64,000 nt of DNA from Ensifer sp. WSM1721 (GCF_000513895.2 NZ_CP165782.1:1798001-1862000), one strand, 5' to 3'; positions 44,382 through 52,573 are shown, numbered from the stretch's first letter. Numbers and translations are program-made. The notes: generated by a model not told the origin, from the letters alone.

Positions 44382-45161
44382 TCAACTCGGAAACCGGGCA
44401 ACGACGGCGATGATCGGCCCCAGCGGAAACAGCCGGTCATGCCGGTTGATCTCGGGCGCGTAGAGGCTCGAAATCGTGCCGTCCAGGAAAAGCGCGTTCG
44501 GACAGCCGAGCTCGTCGCGAAACAGCGACGCGAAATCATGGAAGCGCACCGGCCGCTTCGAAACGGCGAAGACCACCTCGCCCGAAGCCGTCACCCCGAC
44601 GCCGTTGCGGGTTTTCAGGCTGTCGCTGTCAGGCAGGAAGCGCGGGTGAAGCGCACCGTCGATGACAAGCATCGGCCCCGACTGCGTCGCGAAGCGCGGC
44701 TTGATGCCGGCGGCACGATAAGCCTCCGCCGCTATGACGCCCGCCTTGCCGCCCTCGACATAGAAGGCGCCGTTCGGCAGCATGTGGAAATTGCCCCAGC
44801 CCGGATTGGTGTTGAGCGGCGCCTGCTCCGTCCCCTCTTCGACATGCAGGCCGACCGGAGAAAGGTCATCGTGATACATGCCGCCATTCATGGCGAAGAC
44901 GAGATATTCGCCGCGTTGGCGCAGTTCGAGCGACAGTGCCTTGAAGGATCTGAACGGCACACCCGCCTGATCCTTGTTATAGAGGCGAATGTCGCTCGCC
45001 GCCGGATCGAAGCTGCAGGCGATATAGTCCTGGCCGAGATGGTTCACGTTACGGCAGGCGGCGAGTGCCGGCTCGGCAAGGCTCGCGGAGAGAATGGCGG
45101 CCCCGCCAAGGAGAGAACTGGGAAACAGCGGCATGATTCGGAACTCGAGTGGAATCGTCAT
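44382..45161 (-). CDS. Secreted phosphodiester glycosidase family protein (DUF2233)
   Basis: About 259 residues. The NAGPA/DUF2233 fold is shown by VFAMNGGMYHDDLSPVGLHV, FATQSGPMLVIDG, KTRNGVGVTASGEVVFAVS and NALFLDGTISSLYAP. An N-terminal hydrophobic segment (LFPSSLLGGAAILSASLAEP) indicates export. Three possible starts exist (ATG 45170, 45161, 45134); none has a strong ribosome site, and the shortest gives the neatest signal peptide. The family cleaves sugar-phosphodiester links in some members; substrate here is unknown. Confidence 0.82.
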   Translation of the reverse strand: MTIPLEFRIMPLFPSSLLGGAAILSASLAEPALAACRNVNHLGQDYIACSFDPAASDIRLYNKDQAGVPFRSFKALSLELRQRGEYLVFAMNGGMYHDDLSPVGLHVEEGTEQAPLNTNPGWGNFHMLPNGAFYVEGGKAGVIAAEAYRAAGIKPRFATQSGPMLVIDGALHPRFLPDSDSLKTRNGVGVTASGEVVFAVSKRPVRFHDFASLFRDELGCPNALFLDGTISSLYAPEINRHDRLFPLGPIIAVVARFPS

Positions 45162-45240
45162 GGACAGCATCGCATGGATTGCGGCGGATTAATGCGCGCC
45201 CGCAGATGCGTCCGTTTCTCTTTTTCGACTTCAACGTTGT

Positions 45241-45316
45241 TCACGGCGCAGACGCGCCGTAGCTGGATTCCTATGACAAGCACAGGAATCCAGCAGCGCC
45301 GCGTCTACGGCGCGAG
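45241..45316. repeat. Nested palindromic rhizobial repeat
   Basis: An inner stem GCTGGATTCCT / AGGAATCCAGC (45262-45272 and 45284-45294) with loop ATGACAAGCAC is nested in an outer imperfect stem GCGCAGACGCG / CGCGTCTACGG. The GGATTCCT...ACAAGCACAGGAATCC core recurs in rhizobial intergenic DNA (recalled). It lies between two same-strand genes. Confidence 0.65.
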
Positions 45317-45372
45317 AAACTCTGACCAAAGTGCGCAGCGACAGGTGGTTTGCGCAGCGGGACATCGCGCTA

Positions 45373-46071
45373 CTAAAGGCTAAGCGCCGCCATATGGAAA
45401 CCGATCTGCGCTGGCGGATAGCGATACTCTCGCCCCACCGGGCACATCTCGCGCGAAAGACAGCCATAGGCGAGGCAGCCGCCTACCCCGGCATTCGTCC
45501 TCAGATGGGCGCGGCAGCCGCCAACATCAAATTTGCCGGACGCCAAAGCATCCGCCGGACAGGCGGAGATGCACGGCCTTGTTCCGCAGCTATCACATGC
45601 GTGATGGGCCGCCGCCTCGCCCGTCGCCGGCATCGCGCAACCGAAACCGAGCGCGCCGCGATAGCCGTGCCAGAGGCCGTAGCGCGGATGGATGAGGATG
45701 CCGAGCGGCGACGGTTTCAAACCTTCGGCGCGCATTGCCCATTGCTGGAAGGGCTGCCAGGGCGGATCGGATGGGAAACAGGCCATGGCGCCAACCGCCT
45801 TCGCCACCGGCAGGATCGTCTCCTTCGACCAATTATCGAGCGGATCGGCACCGCCGCGATCCCGGTGCCTTTCGCGCCAGCGGCTGAACGGCTGCCACAT
45901 CGAACCGCCGATATTGCCGATGAGGACGACGCTTGCGGCGGACTGGCCGCTCTCCAGCTTCGGCGCCGCTTCGCCGGGCGCGAATGTCACCGTTCCACGC
46001 AAAAAAAGACCGTGCGGCTTGAGTGCCGCACGGAGTGTTTCGACGAGCTTTTCTGCCAAGGGAACCGTCAT
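45373..46071 (-). CDS. 4Fe-4S ferredoxin-domain protein
   Basis: 232 residues. The C-terminal third has ferredoxin-type Cys motifs: CDSCGTRPCISACPADAL, then further Cys in GGCRAHL, GGCLAYGCLSREMCPVG, enough for one or two 4Fe-4S clusters. The N-terminal 150 residues have QueG-like features (ASVVLIGNIGGSMWQPF) but no known catalytic motif. ATG 46071 has only a weak ribosome site. It follows the MttB-family gene by about 110 bp in the same direction and could be an electron-transfer partner, which is inference. Confidence 0.72.
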   Translation of the reverse strand: MTVPLAEKLVETLRAALKPHGLFLRGTVTFAPGEAAPKLESGQSAASVVLIGNIGGSMWQPFSRWRERHRDRGGADPLDNWSKETILPVAKAVGAMACFPSDPPWQPFQQWAMRAEGLKPSPLGILIHPRYGLWHGYRGALGFGCAMPATGEAAAHHACDSCGTRPCISACPADALASGKFDVGGCRAHLRTNAGVGGCLAYGCLSREMCPVGREYRYPPAQIGFHMAALSL

Positions 46072-46178
46072 TTCGGTTTCGGTCCCTGAAGTTCGTAATG
46101 CGGGCGCCAGACCTCCTTCTGGATCATGTCGGCCACCTGCGTCCTGCCGCCTTGCTCCCTGGCGCGTTCGGGAGCCTT

Positions 46179-47753
46179 TCAGGTGAAGGCGTCCGGCATC
46201 GAGTCCTTGCGCTTGGCGATATAGGCCTTCAGCGCCTCGTCGATCGCCGGATCGAGGTAAGGAGCCTCGTAGTGTTCGAGCCAAGAGCGGGCAAGCGCAT
46301 TGGCGCGCTGCTCGATCCGCTTTTCACCTTCGATTTCCCACTGCTCGAAGGAATTGTTGTCGGCAAGCGGCGAGCGGTAGAAGGCCGTCTGGAAATTCGC
46401 CTGCGTGTGGGCGCATCCGAGATAGTGGCTGCCCGGTCCGACTTCGCGGATTGCGTCGAGCGCCTGAGCGTTTTCGGAAAGATCGACGCCCTCGGCCATC
46501 TTCTGCATCATGCCGAGCTGATCCTGGTCGATCATGAACTTCTCGTAGGACGAGACGAGACCGCCTTCGAGCCAGCCGGCCGCATGCAGCACGAAATTGG
46601 TGCCGGCAAGCAGGGTCATGTTGAGCGTGCTCGACGACTCATGCGCCGCCTGCGCATCCGGAATCTTGGAGCCGCAGAGCGAACCGCCGGTGCGGAACGG
46701 CAGGCCGAGGCGGCGAGCAAGCTGCGCGGCACCGTAGGAGACCAGCGACGGCTCCGGCGTACCAAAGGTCGGGGCGCCCGACTGCATCGAGATCGAGGCA
46801 GCAAAGGTTCCGAAGAGCACCGGCGCACCCTTGCGGATGAGCTGGGTGAACGAGGCGCCGGCGAGCACTTCGGCAAGAATCTGCGTCAGCGTACCGGCAA
46901 CGGTCACCGGGCTCATCGCGCCGGAGAGGATGAAGGGCGAAAGCACGCAGGCCTGGTTATGGCGTGCATAGACCTTCAGCGCACCCACCATCGTCTCGTC
47001 GAAGACCATCGGCGAGTTGGCATTGATGAGGTTGAGCGTCACCGTGTTGTTCTCGACGAAATCGTCGCCAAAGACGATCTTCGCCATGGCGATCGTGTCT
47101 TCGGCGCGTTCCGGCGCGGTCACCGAGCCCATGAACGGCTTGTCGGAATAGCGGATATGGCTGTAGACCATATCGAGATGGCGCTTGTTGACGGGAATGT
47201 CGACCGGCTCGCAGACCGTACCGCCCGAGGAGTGCATCGAGGGCGCCATATAGGCGAGCTTCACGAAATTGCGGAAGTCCTCGATTGTCGCGTAGCGGCG
47301 ATTGCCGTCGAGGTCGCGCACGAAGGGCGGGCCGTAGACCGGCGCGAAAACCGTCGCCTTGCCGCCGATATGGGCGTTGCGCTCGGGGTTGCGCGCATGC
47401 CAGGTGAAGTTCGACGGCGCCGTCTTCAAAAGTTCGCGGCAAAGACCCTTCGGGAAATGCACGCGCTGGCCGCGCACGTCGGCACCGGCCGCTTTCCAGA
47501 GCTCGAGCGCCTCGGCGTCGTCGCGGAACTCGATGCCGATCTCCTCGAGCACGATGTCGGCGTTACGTTCGATGAGCTGCAGGCCCTCTTCGTCGAGAAC
47601 CTCATACTCGCGAATCTTGCGTTGGATATAGGGCAGAGACGGTCCCGGACCGCCGCCGGTGCGAGATGCCCGGCGCGCCGCCGCTCCCCGCCCCTCGCCA
47701 CGCGCGCGGCGTCCGCCGCCTTCGACCGCGCCTTGTTCTGTCACGTCGCTCAT
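46179..47753 (-). CDS. MttB-family (non-pyrrolysine) trimethylamine/betaine:corrinoid methyltransferase
   Basis: 524 residues, TIM-barrel member of the MttB superfamily. It reads through without an in-frame UAG, so unlike archaeal MttB it has no pyrrolysine and belongs to the group using quaternary amines such as glycine betaine, proline betaine or carnitine (family knowledge). Blocks include YGPPFVRDLDGNRRYATIED, GTVCEPVDIPVNKRHLDMVY and DQDQLGMMQKMAEGVDLSEN. The first 40 residues are a Gly/Arg-rich extension. ATG 47753 has GAGAGG upstream. It would methylate the corrinoid protein encoded divergently at 48377. Confidence 0.93.
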   Translation of the reverse strand: MSDVTEQGAVEGGGRRARGEGRGAAARRASRTGGGPGPSLPYIQRKIREYEVLDEEGLQLIERNADIVLEEIGIEFRDDAEALELWKAAGADVRGQRVHFPKGLCRELLKTAPSNFTWHARNPERNAHIGGKATVFAPVYGPPFVRDLDGNRRYATIEDFRNFVKLAYMAPSMHSSGGTVCEPVDIPVNKRHLDMVYSHIRYSDKPFMGSVTAPERAEDTIAMAKIVFGDDFVENNTVTLNLINANSPMVFDETMVGALKVYARHNQACVLSPFILSGAMSPVTVAGTLTQILAEVLAGASFTQLIRKGAPVLFGTFAASISMQSGAPTFGTPEPSLVSYGAAQLARRLGLPFRTGGSLCGSKIPDAQAAHESSSTLNMTLLAGTNFVLHAAGWLEGGLVSSYEKFMIDQDQLGMMQKMAEGVDLSENAQALDAIREVGPGSHYLGCAHTQANFQTAFYRSPLADNNSFEQWEIEGEKRIEQRANALARSWLEHYEAPYLDPAIDEALKAYIAKRKDSMPDAFT

Positions 47754-47783
47754 TCGCTCGTTCCTCTCCCGCAGCGCCCCACG

Positions 47784-47816
47784 CATAGTGCGCGAAGGAC
47801 GCTGCAACACTTTGAC
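47784..47816 (+). repeat. Truncated RIME-like repeat
   Basis: GCGCGAAGGACGCTGCAACA followed by CTTTGA parallels GCACAAAGGACGCTGTAGCA-CTTTGA of the full copy at 48033; the second palindrome is missing. Confidence 0.55.
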
Positions 47817-48032
47817 TAGGTGGGCGCATAATGCTTTCCGCGGGTGAAATCCAGCGGTCGGCATCCTGCTCCCGGCATCGATTTGGCCTAATGCTACCAA
47901 CGCGCCGGACCGGTACGGGTCTCAATGCGCCAAGAGGTGGCGCATCTTAGACACTCGCGGAGCGGTCGTTCCATTCGCCTCAAGAGCGCCAGCTCGTCGA
48001 TCCCGGTGGAGCGAGGCCCCGGAAACAACACT

Positions 48033-48136
48033 CTACGGCGCCGTGCGTCTTTTCAGACGCACAAAGGACGCTGTAGCACTTTGAATTGCTGCATGTTTTG
48101 TTCTTAAATCGGGTACGATTTAAGAAACATGCAGTA
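48033..48136 (+). repeat. RIME-like palindromic element, copy 1
   Basis: Two palindromes in tandem over about 105 bp. The first is TGCGTCTTTTCAGACGCA; the second has CTGCATGTTTTGTTCTTAAA and GATTTAAGAAACATGCAG as arms. The same element is inverted at 51406-51510. It resembles the RIME class of rhizobial mosaic elements (recalled knowledge). Confidence 0.8.
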
Positions 48137-48233
48137 AGGCCTTGAGCTGTTGCATAATTTTACCACGCCGCCGATTCCGAACCGCGAGATAATGCGTTAC
48201 GACAGGGGAGCGGGGGGATTTGCGCCAGGGCGT

Positions 48234-48284
48234 CGTCGTTTTTCATCATATGCGACGTCGCTTTCGAAAAGAGTTTTTTAGATG
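48234..48284 (+). promoter_or_regulatory. Conserved promoter motif of the corrinoid-protein gene
   Basis: CGTCGTTTTT-CAT-CATAT-G-CGACGTCG (48234-48260), then 17 bp, then TTAGATG (48278-48284). The same arrangement occurs at 52483. Shared bases: 23 of 27 plus TTAGATG at the same spacing. CGTCG and CGACG form an inverted pair. TTAGAT at 17 bp from the motif end would fit a -10 box with an activator site at -35. Confidence 0.75.
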
Positions 48285-48376
48285 TGGCCCGCTAAGGATT
48301 GGGGAACGCGTCCGGATTGCGCCCTCTCGTGCCGCCCCGCGCGAAATGCTTATGCCAGGAACCGAGGAACCCTACT

Positions 48377-49075
48377 ATGGCAGACGATGAAATCATTCTC
48401 GAGGACCTTTCCGACGAGGAACTCGTGCAGCAGATGCATGACGACCTTTATGACGGTCTCAAGGAGGAAATCGAGGATGGCACGCGCATCCTCCTGGAGC
48501 GCGGCTGGACGCCTTACGACATCCTCACCCAGGCGCTCGTCGAAGGCATGCGCATCGTCGGCATCGACTTCCGCGACGGCATCCTCTTCGTGCCGGAAGT
48601 GCTGCTCTCGGCCAACGCGATGAAGGCCGGCATGTCGATCCTGCGGCCGCTCCTTGCCGAAACCGGCGCGCCGAAGCTCGGCAAGATGGTGATCGGCACC
48701 GTCAAGGGCGATATCCATGACATCGGCAAGAATCTCGTCGGCATGATGATGGAAGGCGCCGGCTTCGACGTCGTCGACCTCGGCATCAACAACCCGGTCG
48801 AAAACTATCTCGAAGCGCTCGAGCGCGAGCAGCCGGATATCCTCGGCATGTCGGCGCTGCTCACGACCACCATGCCCTACATGAAGGTCGTGATCGACAC
48901 CATGAAGGAAAAAGGCCTGCGCGACGACTATGTCGTTCTCGTGGGCGGTGCGCCGCTAAACGAGGAATTCGGCAAGGCGGTCGGTGCCGACGCCTACTGC
49001 CGCGATGCGGCGGTCGCCGTCGAAACCGCCAAGGACTTCATGAAGCGCAAGCACAACAGGCTCGCGGCCGGCTGA
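48377..49075 (+). CDS. Corrinoid (cobalamin-binding) methyltransferase protein
   Basis: 232 residues, like MttC/MtgC. Residues 1-95 are the helical cap domain. The B12-binding Rossmann part follows, with the cobalt-ligand His in TVKGDIHDIGKNLVGMMMEG, then GFDVVDLGINNPVENYLEAL, MSALLTTTMPYMKVVI and VLVGGAPLNEEFGKAVGADA. It carries the methyl group between the MttB-family enzyme and the THF methyltransferase. ATG 48377 has GAGGAAC upstream; a longer upstream frame is non-coding. A terminator follows. Confidence 0.94.
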   Translation: MADDEIILEDLSDEELVQQMHDDLYDGLKEEIEDGTRILLERGWTPYDILTQALVEGMRIVGIDFRDGILFVPEVLLSANAMKAGMSILRPLLAETGAPKLGKMVIGTVKGDIHDIGKNLVGMMMEGAGFDVVDLGINNPVENYLEALEREQPDILGMSALLTTTMPYMKVVIDTMKEKGLRDDYVVLVGGAPLNEEFGKAVGADAYCRDAAVAVETAKDFMKRKHNRLAAG

Positions 49076-49096
49076 ACCTAACAACTGTGAAAGACA

Positions 49097-49133
49097 AAAG
49101 CCGGCTGTGCAGATGAAAACGGCAGCCGGCTTT
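49097..49133. terminator. Rho-independent terminator after corrinoid gene
   Basis: 11-bp stem AAAGCCGGCTG / CAGCCGGCTTT, followed by TCTTATTT on the plus strand. It ends the corrinoid transcript and can also serve the convergent small lipoprotein gene. Confidence 0.85.
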
Positions 49134-49184
49134 CTTATTTGAATGCGATGAGATGGCGCGCGGACGGGGCGCCCTGCTCGATTG

Positions 49185-49343
49185 TCAGTTTGCGGCCCTG
49201 GCGACCCGGCGTCCGGCTCCTTCTGTCGCGTTCACGGCGTTTGCAGTATCCTGCCCCATGCCGCGGATCGTGTTTGCGCAGGAAGTCAGGGTTGCGAGCG
49301 CCACAAGGGCGGCGCCGATCGTCGCGATGAATTTTGTTGTCAT
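49185..49343 (-). CDS. Small entericidin-like lipoprotein
   Basis: 52 residues: MTTKFIATIGAALVALATL, then the lipobox LTSC, then ANTIRGMGQDTANAVNATEG. The CANTxxGxGQD pattern matches the entericidin A/B family of envelope lipoproteins. ATG 49343 has GAAGGA at about 10 bp; ATG 49349 is an alternative. Divergent from the DUF1638 gene with only 39 bp between the starts. Confidence 0.8.
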   Translation of the reverse strand: MTTKFIATIGAALVALATLTSCANTIRGMGQDTANAVNATEGAGRRVARAAN

Positions 49344-49382
49344 GACCATGATTCCTTCATGTTGATGCAAGGCGGAATAAAG

Positions 49383-50003
49383 ATGGAAAATGCAACGGCG
49401 GCAAGAGAACGTGCACAACCAAGGAAAGTTCATGTCATTGGTTGCGGCGCCATCGCGCGCGAGATCCTTGCCGTCTGCGAAGCGAATGGGCTCGATCATA
49501 TCGACCTGAACTGTCTGCCCGCCATCTGGCACAACACGCCGGAAAAAATCGTCCCCGGCCTGCGCGCAGCGATCGCCCGAGCCCGATCCGATGGTTTCGA
49601 GCGCATCTTCATCGCCTATGCGGATTGCGGCACCGGCGGCCTCCTTGATCGGCTTTGCGAGGAGGAAGGTGTCGAGCGCATCCCCGGCCCGCATTGCTAT
49701 TCCTTCTTCGCCGGCAATGCGGAATTCGCCAAGCGCTGGGACGACGACATCAGCGCTTTCTTCCTCACCGATTTCCTCGCCCGCCAGTTCGAGGCCTTCG
49801 TCATCGAGCCGCTCGGCCTCGACCGGCACCCCGAACTGCGCGACATGTATTTCGGCCATTATCGCAAGCTCGTTTATCTGTCGCAGGTCGAGGACGAGGC
49901 GCTGCAGGTGAAGGCTCGCCGCGCCGCCGAGGCGCTGGGGCTTGAATATGAATACCGCTACACCGGCTACGGCGATCTGACGCGATCGCTCATCGAGGCC
50001 TGA
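49383..50003 (+). CDS. DUF1638-family protein
   Basis: 206 residues. The family blocks are VHVIGCGAIAREILAVCEAN near the start, FIAYADCGTGGLLDRLCEEE, and GPHCYSFFAGNAEFAKRWDD. Conserved Cys and His suggest metal or thiol chemistry. DUF1638 genes are frequent neighbours of corrinoid methyltransferases; the function is not established. ATG 49383 follows GGCGGAATAAAG. Confidence 0.88.
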   Translation: MENATAARERAQPRKVHVIGCGAIAREILAVCEANGLDHIDLNCLPAIWHNTPEKIVPGLRAAIARARSDGFERIFIAYADCGTGGLLDRLCEEEGVERIPGPHCYSFFAGNAEFAKRWDDDISAFFLTDFLARQFEAFVIEPLGLDRHPELRDMYFGHYRKLVYLSQVEDEALQVKARRAAEALGLEYEYRYTGYGDLTRSLIEA

Positions 50004-50191
50004 CTGGTTCTCACGAATGGCGGGCGAGTGAAACGACTTCACCTTCCTCCCTTCGGCCGCGAAGAAGCCAGCGTCGTTCACGGTGCGTAAATCTCCATGC
50101 CTGCGTTAAGGTCGCCGTAAGCCATCTCGGCATATTGCTCGCACACGACCAAGGCCTCGGTTGCCGCTTCGAGAAGAGCGGCTCCGGCAGC

Positions 50192-51025
50192 ATGAATGGG
50201 TTTGCGAGGATGATGGGCATCACCAGCCAGCCAAATGCCGGGCAGAGGCCCGCGAAACCGGCCGGCGGCCGCATCGTCGTGATCACCGCGGGCGGCGACA
50301 ATCCGAATGTCATGATCAACGCGCTTGCCGCGCATTTCGACGACGTCGTGGTCCTGCAGGAGCAGCCGGAGTCGAAGGCGGTCTTCGTCAAGCGGCGCGC
50401 CCGTAAGCTCGGCTGGGTCACGGCCTTGGGCCAACTCGCGACCATGATTGTCTCTCGCTTCGGCAAGCACTTTACCCGCCGACGCGCGGTGGAGATTCTG
50501 CGCGAGTACGGCGTTTCCGCCGTGCTCGATCCGGCGATCCCCGTCCATCGGATCGGCTCGATCAACGATCCGGAATCCCGCGTCCGCCTGAAGGCGTTAC
50601 AGCCCGCGGTCGTCTTCCTCATCAGTTGCCGCATGCTAAAGGCGGAAACGCTTGCCTCGATCGCTTGCCCGGTCCTGAATTTCCATGCCGGCATCAACCC
50701 GCAATATCGCGGCCTGATGGGCGGCTACTGGGCGGTCGTGAGCCGCGATCCCGAGAATTTCGGCGCGACCGTGCATCTCGTCGACGACGGCGTCGATACC
50801 GGCGCCATCGTCTACCAGTCGCGACAAGTGCCGGGCCGCGCCGACACGATGCACACCTACCCGCTGCTCCAGACCGCAGCCTCGACCGGCATCGCAGTCA
50901 AAGCCGTCGAGGATGCACTCACCGGACGCCTCCAGCCCGTCGACGTTATCGCGCCATCCCGGCAATGGTACCATCCGCCGATCTGGACTTGGCTTTGGAA
51001 CGGGTTGCGGTGTGGAATCTGGTAG
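50192..51025 (+). CDS. Formyltransferase-family protein
   Basis: 277 residues. The formyltransferase core is visible (VLNFHAGINPQYRGLMGGYW, then VHLVDDGVDTGAIVYQ): the catalytic Asn/His pair NFH and the Asp of DTG are present. It lacks the C-terminal domain of methionyl-tRNA formyltransferase, so it probably formylates a small molecule or sugar using 10-formyl-THF. The start ATG 50192 is chosen by family length; ATG 50210 also possible. It may belong with the neighbouring C1 genes only by location. Confidence 0.78.
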   Translation: MNGFARMMGITSQPNAGQRPAKPAGGRIVVITAGGDNPNVMINALAAHFDDVVVLQEQPESKAVFVKRRARKLGWVTALGQLATMIVSRFGKHFTRRRAVEILREYGVSAVLDPAIPVHRIGSINDPESRVRLKALQPAVVFLISCRMLKAETLASIACPVLNFHAGINPQYRGLMGGYWAVVSRDPENFGATVHLVDDGVDTGAIVYQSRQVPGRADTMHTYPLLQTAASTGIAVKAVEDALTGRLQPVDVIAPSRQWYHPPIWTWLWNGLRCGIW

Positions 51026-51103
51026 GTGGCGCGATGACGATAAGCCGGCAAAGCGTGTTTATTCCGCTATTGCAGGCCGACCCGAGTGCTTCGATGCCGC
51101 ACC

Positions 51104-51256
51104 TTACTGCGCCCCTGCCCTCAGCACCTTTCTCGTGGCACTATCGACCGCGACGCCGGTTTGGGCGCTGTCCTGCCTGAACCCGCGTGCGGTATTGGCA
51201 CAGGACGAAAGTGCGAGAAGTGTCAGGCAAAGGATCGTGATAACAGCCTTCGGCAT
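51104..51256 (-). CDS. Second entericidin-like lipoprotein
   Basis: 50 residues: MPKAVITILCLTLLALSSC, then ANTARGFRQDSAQTGVAVD. Lipobox LSSC with Cys 19. The CANTxRGxxQD pattern is shared with the protein encoded at 49185. ATG 51256 follows GGAGTTGACG. A small stress or envelope lipoprotein by family; the role here is unknown. Confidence 0.8.
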   Translation of the reverse strand: MPKAVITILCLTLLALSSCANTARGFRQDSAQTGVAVDSATRKVLRAGAQ

Positions 51257-51389
51257 CGTCAACTCCGTATCTTCGCAATTCTAAGGAAATGATGCGCGTC
51301 CACGCTAAATCAAGCTTGCGTTGTCTCTAGGGAGCATCTGAGAGATTATTAGCGCTTCGTCACATCCAATCGATGATTGGAGCACTACG

Positions 51390-51716
51390 ATGACCCGCAA
51401 ATCGCTACTGCATGTGTCCTTAAATCGTACCCGATTTAAGGACAAAACATGCAGCAATTCAAAGTGCTACAGCGTCCTTTGTGCGTCTGAAAAGACGCAC
51501 GGCGCTGTAGTCGCGACCGCGATCGCCCTTCTGACGCTCGCGGGATGTATGAGCAGCCAGTCGGCCCAAAGAAATACCGCCCCTCCGCCGCCGAGCAGCT
51601 CCGGCGCTGGTACTACCGGCACTTCCGGTACGCCCGGCGGCGGCGGCATGGGCGGCGGTGGTGCCCAGGGAAGCGGAAGGCCGGTTATTGATGGCGCCCG
51701 CTCGGCAACCGTTTGA
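51390..51716 (+). CDS. Small Gly/Pro-rich lipoprotein with a repeat inserted in its signal peptide
   Basis: 108 codons are open from ATG 51390 (GGAG upstream). Codons 1-7 read MTRKSLL. Codons 8-40 come from a RIME-like repeat, and from codon 41 the frame reads VATAIALLTLAGC then MSSQSAQRNTAPPPPSSSGA and a Gly-rich tail. Joining codons 1-7 to 41 gives the clean lipoprotein signal MTRKSLLVATAIALLTLAGC. So the ancestral gene had a normal signal peptide and the repeat split it in frame (99 bp). Secretion may be impaired because the N-region is now about 40 residues. Confidence 0.75.
   Translation: MTRKSLLHVSLNRTRFKDKTCSNSKCYSVLCASEKTHGAVVATAIALLTLAGCMSSQSAQRNTAPPPPSSSGAGTTGTSGTPGGGGMGGGGAQGSGRPVIDGARSATV
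51406..51510 (-). repeat. RIME-like palindromic element, copy 2 (inverted)
   Basis: Reverse complement of the 48033 copy with few differences: TTAAATCGTACCCGATTTAA and GTGCGTCTGAAAAGACGCAC are the palindromic cores. It lies in frame inside the lipoprotein signal region. Copies 1 and 2 are inverted 3.3 kb apart. Confidence 0.85.
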
Positions 51717-51727
51717 CCTGATAAGCC

Positions 51728-51759
51728 GAGACCGCCCGCACGGCCGCGCGGGCGGTCTC
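51728..51759. terminator. Terminator between convergent genes
   Basis: 12-bp stem GAGACCGCCCGC / GCGGGCGGTCTC with an 8-nt loop, between the lipoprotein stop and the BA14K gene stop. Confidence 0.75.
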
Positions 51760-51768
51760 CGATCGCCC

Positions 51769-52248
51769 TTAGTAGTAAGGCGAGTAGCACTGCTGCCGCG
51801 GCCCGCCATAAGGCTGGTAGGAGTTATCCCAGGCGCGGTATGAGCGATATCTCGAATAGCACCAGCTTACGTGGCGCGAGGGGAGCCCCGATCCGGCATA
51901 ACGAGGTGCCACATAGCGACGTTCGACATAGCGGGGAGGCTGCGCGATGGCGCCGCCGATCACCATCCCTGCTCCGAAGGCCGCCAGCGGATACCACCAG
52001 CCGTCGCTGTGCCTGCGATAGCCATGGCGGTGATAGCGGTAGCCGCGATGGCCGTTATACCAGCCGTAACGAGGGCCATGACCGTACCAGCCGCGGCGCG
52101 GCGGTGGTCGGTGCCAGCCACGGTGATCGACCAGTTTTACCTCGCTCGCCTGTGAGGCGGAAAGGGTTACGACAGGCATGGCCTGCACAGGCGCGTAACT
52201 CGTGAAAGCCGTCACAGCGGCGAGGAAAAGGATCCCAATCTTCTTCAT
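51769..52248 (-). CDS. BA14K-family protein
   Basis: 159 residues. A signal peptide ([20 protein letters not shown]) leads to a Gly/Tyr/His/Arg-rich region, one hydrophobic segment ([20 protein letters not shown]) and the C-terminal BA14K block [20 protein letters not shown] then YGGPRQQC. The family is found in Rhizobiales and was named for an immunoreactive, lectin-like Brucella antigen. ATG 52248 is preferred over GTG 52254. Confidence 0.85.
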   Translation of the reverse strand: MKKIGILFLAAVTAFTSYAPVQAMPVVTLSASQASEVKLVDHRGWHRPPPRRGWYGHGPRYGWYNGHRGYRYHRHGYRRHSDGWWYPLAAFGAGMVIGGAIAQPPRYVERRYVAPRYAGSGLPSRHVSWCYSRYRSYRAWDNSYQPYGGPRQQCYSPYY

Positions 52249-52573
52249 CTCCACACCTATCAGTTTAGGATAGGAGCAGATTTCATGCTTTTACGTGAAC
52301 TGACCATGAATGCCAACATCATGATATTCTAAGACAATATCCCGGCGCCGAGGCTGAGCGCCGCCGCTTGTCTGTGAGCGGCGCTTGTCTCACGCGTCGG
52401 CAACCGCCAGTCGCCAGCGATGAATTGCACGTCCCTCCTCGGATTGCCGGCCACATGGCCGCGTGGCGACGCCGCGGTGGAGCGTCGTTTTTGGACATAT
52501 CCGACGTCGTGGCAAGGTGAGCCACCTTAGATGGACATGCGCATTGTCGCCTTTAGAGGAGACCAGAAATCCG
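52249..52573. other. Divergent region BA14K gene / MetV-MetF operon
   Basis: 325 bp. It holds the conserved promoter motif at 52483-52533; otherwise there is only A/T-rich sequence near 52260-52330 suitable for the BA14K promoter. Confidence 0.6.
52483..52533 (+). promoter_or_regulatory. Conserved promoter motif of the MetV/MetF operon
   Basis: CGTCGTTTTT-GGA-CATAT-C-CGACGTCG (52483-52509), 17 bp, then TTAGATG (52527-52533), matching the layout at 48234. It lies 41 bp before the first gene of the operon. Confidence 0.75.

Larger units (their letters stand above)
47754..48376. other. Divergent region MttB gene / corrinoid protein gene
   Basis: 623 bp holding a fragment of RIME-like repeat (47784-47816), a full RIME-like repeat (48033-48136), and the promoter motif of the corrinoid gene (48234-48284). 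No gene was found. Confidence 0.7.

Noticed and set aside
46179..47753. Pyrrolysine (in-frame UAG) in the MttB-family gene
   Set aside because: The frame has no internal stop, so this is the non-pyrrolysine type.
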